A stretch of 64,000 bases of DNA, taken from the NCBI GenBank assembly GCA_964344255.1, contig CAYFMQ010000004.1, positions 172,958-236,957 of the forward strand, read 5' to 3'. Below, in pieces: positions 8,583 through 15,940 of this stretch (the first letter of the stretch is position 1; every line of letters begins with the position of its first letter). The notes below the pieces were generated by a model. It worked only from the letters and a program-made list of their open reading frames with translations. It was not told where the DNA came from and searched no databases. Both the position numbers and the translations under genes were made by a program. The DNA is from JAJFIE01 sp964344255 (lineage in GTDB: Bacteria > Pseudomonadota > Alphaproteobacteria > Rhodospirillales > Casp-alpha2).

Positions 8583-9101
8583 ATGAGCGATTCTGCCGTT
8601 CCCATCCTGGAGACCGACCGTATTCGGCTGCGTGGTTGGCTGGAAAAGGACTTTGCACCCTATCTGGCGCTCGTATCCGATCCTGATCGCATGCGCCATG
8701 TCGGAGCGGGAGTCATGACGGAAACCGAAGCGCGGGATGAATTCCAAGCCATGCAGGTTCAATGGCGTGAAAGAGGCTACGGCGTGTTCGTCATAGCGGA
8801 ATTGGTGAGTGACAGGCCGCTCGGCTTCACGGGGCTGTGGGAATCACCCATGCTGGACGAGCCGGAATTGAGCTGGTCACTGTTTCCCGGGTGCGAAGGG
8901 TTTGGCTATGCCAGCGAAGGCGCGGCGCTGGCCCGGGATTGGGCATGGCGGAAGAAAGGGATAGGGCCGCTCATGAGTCTTGTTCATCCCGACAACCGGC
9001 CATCACGCGGCGTCGCAGAACGACTTGGCGCCGTGATTGAGCGGGAAAGCACCTGGCTCGGAAATCCGAGGCTGGTTTATCGCCACACAGTGTCAGGTTG
9101 A
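8583..9101 (+). CDS. GNAT-family N-acetyltransferase (RimJ/RimL type)
   Basis: 172 residues beginning with the canonical RimJ/RimL opening (ILETDRIRLRGWLEKDFAPYLAL). The acetyl-CoA-binding region is around residues 95-125 (FGYASEGAALARDWAW), followed by the conserved VHPDNRPSRGVAERLGA segment. Members acetylate protein N-termini, amino acids or small amines. It follows the crotonase gene by 21 bases and could be co-transcribed. A related but separate GNAT gene lies at 39422-39994. The acceptor is unknown. Confidence 0.85.
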   Translation: MSDSAVPILETDRIRLRGWLEKDFAPYLALVSDPDRMRHVGAGVMTETEARDEFQAMQVQWRERGYGVFVIAELVSDRPLGFTGLWESPMLDEPELSWSLFPGCEGFGYASEGAALARDWAWRKKGIGPLMSLVHPDNRPSRGVAERLGAVIERESTWLGNPRLVYRHTVSG

Positions 9102-9120
9102 ATTAGTAAAGGTAGCGCCC

Positions 9121-9279
9121 TTAACCATACTTGGGTGGTTTTAAGGGGTATTTCAGTATTTTAGGTGCGGGAATCCCTTCCGGTTTGGGTGTCTTTCTGA
9201 CAACCTTTTTCTGGTTATCCGGTTCCGGATGCTGCCCGTTCCTGGCGGTGCCGGGTTCATTCTTATCGTCACGTTTCAT
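9121..9279 (-). CDS. Small basic protein, 52 residues, uncharacterised
   Basis: A short frame on the minus strand, ATG at 9279 to TAA at 9121, in a stretch with no better candidate. The product is hydrophilic, begins MKRDDKNEPG and ends KPPKYG, and is rich in Lys and Pro. This is the style of small disordered alphaproteobacterial proteins. GGAA sits eight bases before the ATG, so ribosome binding is plausible but weak. It converges on the acetyltransferase gene with 19 bases between the stops. The C-terminal Pro/Lys pattern vaguely recalls DUF1674 proteins, but the PTRYGDWE ending is absent. Confidence 0.45.
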   Translation of the reverse strand: MKRDDKNEPGTARNGQHPEPDNQKKVVRKTPKPEGIPAPKILKYPLKPPKYG

Positions 9280-9434
9280 CGATTATTCCGTTGTTTCACT
9301 TTTCCTGCCTTGCAAAAAGAACATGGGTGACATGATTTCTTAGCGATTCTCACCGAACGCGCTTGGAGCTACAAATTTCGCATCGGGACCGCAGGACGGT
9401 CCAATCAATTTTTCTTTATTGAGGAGATACTGAC

Positions 9435-9536
9435 ATGTTCTTTTTTGGCTCTCAATCTGACGTTATGAACCGCGTACTCGGTTCCGTTGTCGCTTCTCTC
9501 TTCATCCTGACGATCGTTCTTGAAATCGTCAGCTAA
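9435..9536 (+). CDS. Very small single-pass membrane protein, 33 residues
   Basis: ATG at 9435 follows GAGGAG at seven to twelve bases, an excellent ribosome site, and the frame ends at TAA followed by an intrinsic terminator. The peptide starts MFFFGSQSDVMNRVLG and then has a 16-18 residue hydrophobic helix (VVASLFILTIVLEIV) ending in Ser. Such peptides often act as accessory or anchoring subunits of membrane complexes. No partner gene is adjacent. The strong ribosome site, hydrophobic design and dedicated terminator together support a real gene despite its size. Confidence 0.6.
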   Translation: MFFFGSQSDVMNRVLGSVVASLFILTIVLEIVS

Positions 9537-9584
9537 GCGAATAGCGCAGCAAACAGATTTACCCTCTCTGTTTAGAATTTTGGT

Positions 9585-9614
9585 AACGGCCCTGGATAAG
9601 GGCCGTTTTCTTTT
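9585..9614 (+). terminator. Rho-independent terminator after the 33-residue membrane peptide gene
   Basis: AACGGCCC at 9585-9592 pairs perfectly with GGGCCGTT at 9600-9607 across a seven-base loop, followed by TTCTTTT. It lies 48 bases after the stop of the small gene. Confidence 0.85.
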
Positions 9615-9627
9615 GCCGAAACCCTGA

Positions 9628-9661
9628 AAGAAAAAAGCCCCAACCGTTTCCGATTGGGGCT
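9628..9661 (-). terminator. Rho-independent terminator of cluster 1 (minus strand)
   Basis: AGCCCCAA (9636-9643) pairs with TTGGGGCT (9654-9661). Read on the minus strand it is followed by TTTTTTC. It lies 27 bases past the stop of the 136-residue protein gene, so it ends the five-gene cluster 1 operon. Confidence 0.85.
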
Positions 9662-9687
9662 CAAGTTGGCTGTCACAGGTTGTCGTC

Positions 9688-10098
9688 TTAGAATTTCCTG
9701 TACGCCTGACGCAGCTGAACCAGCGGGTGGTTCGGCGACATCTGGAATTTGATCAGCAGTTCCCGCGCGATCATATCACGGTCCTGCTGGTTGTCCGGAA
9801 GATCGATGTCATCGGGAATGGATACCCAGCCGTTGATGTTCCTGTCGAACACCGCAGGGTTGCCTTCCTCGTAGCCCATGTGGACATCTTCCAGCCAGTT
9901 GAGATCTTCCCATCCCATGAGTTCCATATATTTGGAAAGGAACGGGGTGATGCGGTCGTAATCGGGGACCAGGTTCACATCGTAACGATAGCCGATGTGC
10001 TGACCGATTTCTCTTTCGCGTTCCGAATCCAGGCCGTCGCCCCTGATAAACTGATCGACGTCCGTGAGTTCAGAACCTTTGTATGACGTTCCAGCCAT
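9688..10098 (-). CDS. Uncharacterised acidic 136-residue protein, last gene of cluster 1
   Basis: No family is recognised. It is soluble and acidic, with many Asp/Glu, a repeated DxxDLPD-type turn (SIPDDIDLPDNQQD) and no cysteine, so it is not an iron-sulfur electron carrier. It follows the FMN glutamate-synthase-like gene by 15 bases with GGAGGAGA before its ATG, and the operon terminator follows it, so it is a bona fide member of cluster 1. It has no counterpart in cluster 2. A structural subunit or a specificity/assembly factor for the synthase complex is an inference from position only. Confidence 0.75.
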   Translation of the reverse strand: MAGTSYKGSELTDVDQFIRGDGLDSEREREIGQHIGYRYDVNLVPDYDRITPFLSKYMELMGWEDLNWLEDVHMGYEEGNPAVFDRNINGWVSIPDDIDLPDNQQDRDMIARELLIKFQMSPNHPLVQLRQAYRKF

Positions 10099-10113
10099 CT
10101 TTTGGTCTCCTCC

Positions 10114-11472
10114 TTACAGGTGGTGATAGTCCTCGACACCGACAGTGTATTCGGTGCCCGCGAGCGGGACGCCGGCCATAGCGGATGCTTCCATGGTAAG
10201 CGCCGCCAGATCTTCGGGTTCGAGGCTATGAATGTTGGTTTTACCGCAGGCACGGGCCATCATCTGCGCTTCAATGGTCAGGCAGTGAAGGAAGTTGTAG
10301 ACCCGTTCAGCAGCGGCATCGGGATCGAGACGCTTGCGAAGCTCGGGGTCCTGCGTCGCAACGCCGACCGGGCAGCGGCCTGTATGGCAGTGGTAGCAGT
10401 AGCCCGGTTCCGCACCGACTTCGTTGATGTAGTCGGAACCCTCGATCGCCTTGTTGCAGTTCAGCGCCATCATCACCGAGTGGCCGATAGCAATGGCGTC
10501 CGCGCCCAGGGCCAGAGCCTTGGCGACGTCACCACCGTTCCGGATACCGCCGGCGTAAACGAGGCTGATTTCACCACGCTTGCCGAGGTCGTCGATGGCG
10601 CGGCGAGCCTGGCGGATGGCCGCCATACCCGGGACACCGGTTTCCTCGGTAGCAAGGTGCGGACCTGCGCCGGTGGAACCTTCCATGCCATCGATGTAGA
10701 TGGAGTCAGGATCGCACTTAACGGCCATACGTACGTCGTCGTAGACACGCGCCGCACCTAGCTTCAGCTGGATCGGAATCTGCCAATCCGTGGCTTCACG
10801 GATTTCGTTGATCTTCAATGCCAGATCGTCCGGTCCCAGCCAGTCAGGGTGACGGGCGGGGGAACGCTGGTCGATGCCGGCGGGAAGCGAGCGCATTTCA
10901 GCAACCTGGTCGGTCACTTTCTGGCCCATCAGGTGGCCGCCGAGGCCAACCTTACAACCCTGTCCGATGAAGAACTCACAGGCGTCCGCGAGCTGCAGAT
11001 GGTGCGGGTTGAAGCCGTAACGGGACTGAATGCACTGGTAGAACCACTTGGATGAATAACGACGCTCATCCGGGATCATACCGCCTTCGCCCGAACACGT
11101 TGCCGTGCCGGCCATGGTTGCGCCACGGGCCAAAGCGGTCTTGGCCTCGTAGGACAGAGCACCGAAGCTCATACCCGTAACGTAGACCGGAATATCCAGT
11201 TCCAGCGGCCGCTTGGCGCGCGGACCGATAACGGTCTTGGTTTCGCATTTTTCCCGGTAACCCTCGATCACGAAACGGGTCAGGGTGCCCGGCATGAAGG
11301 TCAGCTCATCCCAGTGTGGGATTTTCTTGAACAGCGAAAATCCACGCATCCGGTAACGGCCCAGCTCCGACTTGATATGAATATCGTCGATAACCTCGGG
11401 CGGGAAGATGAAGCTGTTACCGAGACGGCTGGTGTCGCGATCGATCTGCGACTTTCCGGCAGCTTTTGACAT
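10114..11472 (-). CDS. FMN-dependent glutamate-synthase-like protein (GlxD/MgsC type), cluster 1
   Basis: 452 residues from the ATG preceded by GAGGAAAC; an upstream extension of the frame overlaps the previous gene and lacks a ribosome site. The protein is the central and FMN-binding TIM-barrel part of glutamate synthase: SFGALSYEAKTALARG, GEGGMIPDE, LGAARVYDDVRMAVK, and AGGIRNGGDVAKALALGADA for the FMN phosphate. The iron-sulfur loop reads CYHCHTGRCPVG with Cys359, Cys362 and Cys367, so the first cysteine of the usual C-x5-C-x4-C pattern is displaced. In the N-methylglutamate pathway this part is MgsC, which transfers a glutamyl moiety onto an amine. No reductase gene is in this operon, so electrons must come from another protein. 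Confidence 0.9.
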   Translation of the reverse strand: MSKAAGKSQIDRDTSRLGNSFIFPPEVIDDIHIKSELGRYRMRGFSLFKKIPHWDELTFMPGTLTRFVIEGYREKCETKTVIGPRAKRPLELDIPVYVTGMSFGALSYEAKTALARGATMAGTATCSGEGGMIPDERRYSSKWFYQCIQSRYGFNPHHLQLADACEFFIGQGCKVGLGGHLMGQKVTDQVAEMRSLPAGIDQRSPARHPDWLGPDDLALKINEIREATDWQIPIQLKLGAARVYDDVRMAVKCDPDSIYIDGMEGSTGAGPHLATEETGVPGMAAIRQARRAIDDLGKRGEISLVYAGGIRNGGDVAKALALGADAIAIGHSVMMALNCNKAIEGSDYINEVGAEPGYCYHCHTGRCPVGVATQDPELRKRLDPDAAAERVYNFLHCLTIEAQMMARACGKTNIHSLEPEDLAALTMEASAMAGVPLAGTEYTVGVEDYHHL

Positions 11473-11503
11473 GTCTTTGTTTCCTCTCAATCTTTCCGGA
11501 GCC

Positions 11504-12355
11504 TTAGAGCACGATTTTCTTTTCGTGCGGCTCGAGGTTGTCGTAGTTCCAGAGCTGGCGACCGGCGACAATCTTGGTGAAGTGATCGACGCCTTTTTCC
11601 GGCATCATTTCATACTGGGTCAGCTTGCGCGTCAGCCAAGCCTTGTCCAGGTCGGTCAGCTCGGCAGGAACGGCGTCAACACCCAGGTCCTTGATTTCTC
11701 CGCCGACATAGATGGTGCCGTCGTACATGGAATCGCCCAGGTTCTTGCCGGCGTTGCCGCAAACGACCATGCGGCCGCGCTGCATCATGAAGCCGGAGAA
11801 GGCGCCCGTATCACCACCGACGATGATGGTGCCGCCCTTCTGGTCGATACCGGTACGCGAACCGACACTGCCCTTGCAGATCAGATCGCCGCCACGAATG
11901 GCCGCACCGAAGGTAGAACCGGCGTTCTTGTCGATAACAACGGTGCCGGCCAGCATGTTCTCGCCGCAGGACCAACCCACACGGCCCTGAATACGGACGT
12001 TGGGGCCGTCGATCAGGCCAACGCCGAAGTAGCCGAGGCTGCCTTCGAAGATCAGGTTCAGGCGCTGCAGGATGCCGACGCCGATGCCGTGTTTGGCGCC
12101 CGGGTTCTTGATCACGATGGTGCCGTTTCCGGCTTTCATCAGTTCACGGATCTTCTCGTTGATAGCGGTGGGATCCATATCCTGTGCGTCGAACTCGGCG
12201 CGTTGGTTGAAGTCTACCTGGTCGACCCACGGATACTCGAAGTTTTCTTCCTCCGCAGCCTTGAAGTAGATTTGCTGGGTACGCCCGCTGAGCTGCTCGT
12301 TGTGCAGCCCCATGTCATGCGAGCGTTCCTCGTGTGCGTCATTTACGCTTGCCAT
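11504..12355 (-). CDS. GXGXG-repeat protein (GlxC/MgsB type, glutamate synthase C-terminal domain), cluster 1
   Basis: 283 residues. From about residue 85 it is a right-handed beta-helix with the repeating G-x-x-G-x-x-x-G pattern of the glutamate synthase alpha-subunit C-terminal domain (GLIDGPNVRIQGRVGWSCG, AAIRGGDLICKGSVGSRTG). The first ~60 residues are an acidic extension that the cluster 2 homologue lacks. The domain is structural, connecting amidotransferase and FMN modules. The ATG lies inside the end of the upstream amidotransferase gene with a 13-base overlap, and GAGGAGG precedes it, so translation is coupled. Confidence 0.9.
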   Translation of the reverse strand: MASVNDAHEERSHDMGLHNEQLSGRTQQIYFKAAEEENFEYPWVDQVDFNQRAEFDAQDMDPTAINEKIRELMKAGNGTIVIKNPGAKHGIGVGILQRLNLIFEGSLGYFGVGLIDGPNVRIQGRVGWSCGENMLAGTVVIDKNAGSTFGAAIRGGDLICKGSVGSRTGIDQKGGTIIVGGDTGAFSGFMMQRGRMVVCGNAGKNLGDSMYDGTIYVGGEIKDLGVDAVPAELTDLDKAWLTRKLTQYEMMPEKGVDHFTKIVAGRQLWNYDNLEPHEKKIVL

Positions 12356-13293
12356 ACCCGGACCTCCTCATCGTAAGGATCATAGGTGTCGATTTCGTGG
12401 GGGATCATTGCGCGGATGGCGACTTCTTCCGAAGCCAGCGCAACGATGTCGTCGCTTTCAAACAGAACCAGTGGCTTCGCAGCCATGGTGTCCTTTGCCA
12501 TGCCGAGGCAATCAGCGGTGGCCACCACGTAGGTGAACACGCCGTCAATTTCTTCGATGGACTGACGAAGCGAATCCTCCAGCGAGTAACCGTTGTTCAG
12601 CTTGTCGGCTGTATACACGGCCAGCAGCTCGGAATCGCAGTTGGACATGAAACGATGACCCCGGCGTTCCATTTCACGACGCATGATCCAGTAGTTGGTG
12701 ATCTGGCCGTTGTGAACGACGGAGATGTCGTTGTAGGGATAAGCCCAGTAAGGGTGGGCGGAACGGATATCCACGTCAGACTCGGTCGCCATACGGGTGT
12801 GACCGATGGCGTGCGTGCCCTGGAAACCGGCAAGGCCGTACTGGTTGGAAACAACCGTTGCGTCGCCCAGATCCTTGATCAGTTCGAGGCCACGGCCAAG
12901 CGACAGGATTTCTGCGCCTTCCAGCTCCTCGACATAACGGGCCATGCTTTCCAGGTCCTCGTTGGAACCGTCGAAAGTGAAGCGGTAGCGGAAGGCGTAT
13001 TCCGTCGATTCGTGCTCGTCGGAAACTTTCGCGCCGCGTTCGGCAAGACGTTCATCGACTGCCTTGCGGCGGTCGCGAATCTCCTGATGAATTTTGGAAC
13101 CGGTTCCGAGATCTTCTTGCTCGGCTACCTTGAACCGCATGACGAATTCGTTAGCGGCGTCCGCCGGCTTGCCATAAATGGCCAGTCCGGTGGAGTCAGG
13201 ACCACGGTGCTTCAGTGACTGAAGCATCGCAGTCATTTCCGATCCGATGTCCGAGGTCTTTCCCCGGTGGATCAGTCCGGCAATGCCACACAT
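12343..13293 (-). CDS. Class II glutamine amidotransferase-like protein (GlxB/MgsA type), cluster 1
   Basis: 316 residues starting MCGIAGLIHRGK, so Cys2 is the Ntn nucleophile after Met removal. The Ntn-amidotransferase pocket is intact: HTRMATESD, the HPY position, VVHNGQITNY with the Asn-Gly oxyanion hole, and NCDSELLAVY. It matches the glutaminase domain of glutamate synthase cut out as a separate protein. In N-methylglutamate synthase the equivalent MgsA splits gamma-glutamylmethylamide. It is the second gene of cluster 1, 95 bases after the ligase gene, and overlaps the next gene by 13 bases. Confidence 0.92.
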   Translation of the reverse strand: MCGIAGLIHRGKTSDIGSEMTAMLQSLKHRGPDSTGLAIYGKPADAANEFVMRFKVAEQEDLGTGSKIHQEIRDRRKAVDERLAERGAKVSDEHESTEYAFRYRFTFDGSNEDLESMARYVEELEGAEILSLGRGLELIKDLGDATVVSNQYGLAGFQGTHAIGHTRMATESDVDIRSAHPYWAYPYNDISVVHNGQITNYWIMRREMERRGHRFMSNCDSELLAVYTADKLNNGYSLEDSLRQSIEEIDGVFTYVVATADCLGMAKDTMAAKPLVLFESDDIVALASEEVAIRAMIPHEIDTYDPYDEEVRVWQA

Positions 13294-13388
13294 GCCTGGT
13301 CTCTCCCTTAATAGTTAATACAGTTTCACAGGTTGATAGGTATCCGGAGGCGGGCGTACCCGCCCCCGGGGTGTTCTTCCGGAATGCC

Positions 13389-14927
13389 TTACGGCAGGCA
13401 ATCCCAGTAGGTGTTGAGGTCCCAATCGGTGACGGTGGCGTTGAATTTCTCCCACTCGTCGCCCTTGTAGTGCTTGAAGACCTTGTACATGTCGCCCGGC
13501 ATGGCCGACTTGATGACTTCGTCCTTGTCGAGACGCTCAAGCGCTTCGCCAAGTGACATGGGCAGCTTCTTGACCTGCTTGCCGGCTTCCATGGCTTCAT
13601 AGATGTTGCGTTCTTCCGCTTCGCCCGGATCGAGCTTGCGGGAGATGCCGTCATCGAAGGCCTTATAAAGACCGGCGCCCATCAGGTACGGATTCACCAT
13701 GGAATCAACCGAGCGGTACTCGAAGCGACCCGGAGCCGAAACGCGCAGCGCGCATGTCCGGTTCTGGTAGCCCCAGTCGGCGAACACCGGCGCCCAGAAG
13801 CCCGTGTCCCACAGGCGGCGGTAGGAGTTAACCGTGGAGGAACCGAGAGCCGTCAGTGCGCCGAGGTGATCCATCACGCCGCCGATGCTCATCAGGCCGA
13901 CAGGACCCGGCTTGTAGTCGTCGATCTTGGGGTCGGGCATGAAGTGGTTCTTGCCGCCCTGGCGATAGGCGTAAACGCCGTCCATGCCCGGTTTCTTGGA
14001 GGCATGAGGCGTGTTGACGACAACATCCTTGCCGCCGGACCAAAGCGATACGTTGTGGTGGCAACCGGAAGCCGACACGCCCATGAACGGTTTGGACATG
14101 AAGCAGGCGATCAGGCCCATTTCACGGCCGACCTGGGCGCAGATCTGACGATAGGTGGTCAGACGGTCAGCATTGCGCAGTACATCGTCGAACATCCAGT
14201 TCAGTTCGAGCTGACCTGGGGCGTCCTCGTGGTCGCCCTGGATCATGTCGAGACCCATCTGCTGGGCGTATTCGATCACCTTCATGAAAGCGGGGCGCAA
14301 GCTTTCGAACTGGTCGATGTGGTAGCAGTTGGGCTTGGAGAAGCCGCCGTCCGGCATGCCGTCTTCGCCTTTCTTCAGCCACATCATTTCAGGCTCGGTG
14401 CCGGCGCGCATGTGCATACCGTGTTTCTTCTCGAATTCCTGGCTGATGCGACGCAGGTTGCCGCGACAGTCTGCGGTCAGGAAGGTGCCGGCATCTTCCG
14501 GCTCTTCACGGTTGCGAAACAGGGTGCAGAACACACGGCCAACACGCTTGTCCCAGGGCAACTGAACGAAAGTTTCAGGATCGGGAATGCCGACAAGTTC
14601 GGAGGCTTCCGGACCGTAGCCGATATAGTCGCCATGGCGGTCGATGAACAGGTTGGCGGTGGAGCCGTATACAAGCTGGAAGCCTTTTTCAGCGACGGCT
14701 TCCCAGTGGTCGGCGGGAATACCCTTTCCGACGATACGGCCGGTAACGGATATAAACTGGAAATAAATATAGGTGACGCCTGTCTCTTTGATCTTGTCAC
14801 GGACTTTTTTCACCAGTGCGGCGCGGCCAGGCGCGTTCACGTATTTGGTGATTTCCATGTTCTTGACGTCTTTGCGCTTTCGCGGCGCAGCCTTCTTGGC
14901 AGCAGATTTCTTTGCAGCTTTTGCCAT
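13389..14927 (-). CDS. Glutamine synthetase-family gamma-glutamyl-amine ligase, cluster 1, with Ala/Lys-rich N-terminal tail
   Basis: 512 residues. After a ~23-residue Ala/Lys/Arg tail (MAKAAKKSAAKKAAPRKRK) comes a complete GS fold: beta-grasp domain, GTEPEMMWL metal ligands, GDHEDAPGQLELNW, the ATP-site KPFMGVSASGCHHNVSLW, and a C-terminal RFEYRSVDSMVNPYL. GGGAGGT eight bases before this ATG supports the long start; the internal ATG at the end of the tail has no ribosome site. This branch ligates glutamate to amines other than ammonia, such as gamma-glutamylmethylamide synthetase. As first gene of a synthase operon it would make the gamma-glutamyl amide that the amidotransferase and FMN subunits use. 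The amine is unknown. Confidence 0.9.
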   Translation of the reverse strand: MAKAAKKSAAKKAAPRKRKDVKNMEITKYVNAPGRAALVKKVRDKIKETGVTYIYFQFISVTGRIVGKGIPADHWEAVAEKGFQLVYGSTANLFIDRHGDYIGYGPEASELVGIPDPETFVQLPWDKRVGRVFCTLFRNREEPEDAGTFLTADCRGNLRRISQEFEKKHGMHMRAGTEPEMMWLKKGEDGMPDGGFSKPNCYHIDQFESLRPAFMKVIEYAQQMGLDMIQGDHEDAPGQLELNWMFDDVLRNADRLTTYRQICAQVGREMGLIACFMSKPFMGVSASGCHHNVSLWSGGKDVVVNTPHASKKPGMDGVYAYRQGGKNHFMPDPKIDDYKPGPVGLMSIGGVMDHLGALTALGSSTVNSYRRLWDTGFWAPVFADWGYQNRTCALRVSAPGRFEYRSVDSMVNPYLMGAGLYKAFDDGISRKLDPGEAEERNIYEAMEAGKQVKKLPMSLGEALERLDKDEVIKSAMPGDMYKVFKHYKGDEWEKFNATVTDWDLNTYWDCLP

Positions 14928-14967
14928 GAGTGTGACCTCCCTTAACTGGCAAGGCGTTCCGGTTTTT

Positions 14968-14981
14968 CACGGAATGCCGTG
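14968..14981. promoter_or_regulatory. Short inverted repeat in the cluster 1 leader
   Basis: CACGG-aatg-CCGTG, 41-54 bases before the ligase ATG on the minus strand. It may form a small leader hairpin or be an operator half; nothing further supports a role. Confidence 0.25.
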
Positions 14982-14993
14982 TTAATGATCGAC

Positions 14994-15011
14994 AACCAAT
15001 TTTGAACCAAT
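14994..15011 (+). promoter_or_regulatory. AACCAAT direct-repeat motif upstream of cluster 1 (candidate GntR operator)
   Basis: Two AACCAAT copies separated by TTTG, spaced 11 bases start to start, about one helical turn. The site lies 67-84 bases before the cluster 1 ligase ATG. The same half-site forms a perfect inverted repeat in front of the adjacent GntR gene, and a near-identical 18-mer lies upstream of the BCCT transporter gene (57018-57035). Binding by the GntR protein is an inference. Confidence 0.5.
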
Positions 15012-15144
15012 ATGATGATTCTGTTTATATTTAGAAGATTTGCCGTCAAACTAGAGTGTGTCTAAGTTTTATAAGCGTAATCCACGCTATTATTGTGTGC
15101 ACAGTTTTATATTCGTTGCAAATGGTTTTTTTAAATGGTATTAA

Positions 15145-15159
15145 ATTGGTTCAACCAAT
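15145..15159. promoter_or_regulatory. FadR-type operator ATTGGTT-C-AACCAAT before the GntR gene
   Basis: A perfect 7-1-7 inverted repeat ending 9 bases before the GntR ATG. Its core TGGTTCAACCA matches the TGGTnnnACCA consensus of the FadR subfamily of GntR regulators, the subfamily to which the downstream gene belongs. Its closeness to the start suggests autorepression. Confidence 0.6.
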
Positions 15160-15168
15160 GAGAAGGTC

Positions 15169-15885
15169 ATGAACCAGATAAAATCATTCGACCCGGCGTC
15201 CGTAAACGGCTCCAGCGGCAGTTCCGCCAATATCGCTGTCGAACTGCGCCAGGCTATTCTCATGGGTGATCTGGTCTTCGGTCAAAAGCTGCCACCCGAA
15301 CGCGCCCTTGCGGAACAATTCGGCGCATCGCGTAACACGGTCCGTGAAGCGCTTCGTCAGCTTGAAGAAAACAACCTCGTGGCCAGGCGTGTCGGTAGCG
15401 GCACTTTTGTCGTTTACCGTGACAGCAATGACCGCGATGATGCCGCCGATGCGACGAGCCCGCTGGAACTGATCGAGGTTCGATTCGCCGTCGAACCCAA
15501 CATGACACGTCTCGCCGTGCAGAACGCCGGAGCCCGGGATCTGGAACGCCTGGGAGAAGCATTGAGCCGGGTTGAAAGTGTCGGAAATGACCCCAAGAAG
15601 TTTTCCAGGGCGGATGAAGCTTTCCATCTTTGCCTGGCGGAATGTTCCCGCAATCCCCTGATGGTCTGGCTGTATCGCCAGGTAAACGAGGTGCGCGGCA
15701 ACACGCTGTGGTTTGAGGCGCGCGAGAAAATTCTCACTCCTGAGCGCATCGCCGAATACAACCGCGAGCATCGACAGTTGTATGAAGCCATCCGGCGGCG
15801 GGAAATGGATAACGCGCTCAAGCTGATCAACGATCATCTGAATGACGCAAAGACGGACCTGATCGGCGCAAATGACGTCGCCTGA
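15169..15885 (+). CDS. GntR/FadR-subfamily transcriptional regulator
   Basis: 238 residues: an N-terminal winged helix (ELRQAILMGDLVFGQKLPPE, then FGASRNTVREALRQLEENN) and an all-helical FCD ligand domain with metal-type ligands (DEAFHLCLAE and EYNREHRQLYEAI). It is divergent from cluster 1, with 241 bases between the genes holding AACCAAT/ATTGGTT half-sites. It most likely controls cluster 1 and itself in response to a carboxylate or amine-derived ligand. Control of the BCCT gene is suggested by the shared motif there. Confidence 0.88.
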   Translation: MNQIKSFDPASVNGSSGSSANIAVELRQAILMGDLVFGQKLPPERALAEQFGASRNTVREALRQLEENNLVARRVGSGTFVVYRDSNDRDDAADATSPLELIEVRFAVEPNMTRLAVQNAGARDLERLGEALSRVESVGNDPKKFSRADEAFHLCLAECSRNPLMVWLYRQVNEVRGNTLWFEAREKILTPERIAEYNREHRQLYEAIRRREMDNALKLINDHLNDAKTDLIGANDVA

Positions 15886-15940
15886 ATGGCGGTCGCCTGT
15901 TTTTATCTTTCAAGCATAAGCCTTATACAAAAAGGTGTTT

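Noticed and set aside
11408..14945. Long plus-strand open frames (about 290-360 codons) opposite cluster 1
   Set aside because: They are antisense to the ligase, amidotransferase and GXGXG genes, have no ribosome sites or domains, and disappear where the real genes end.
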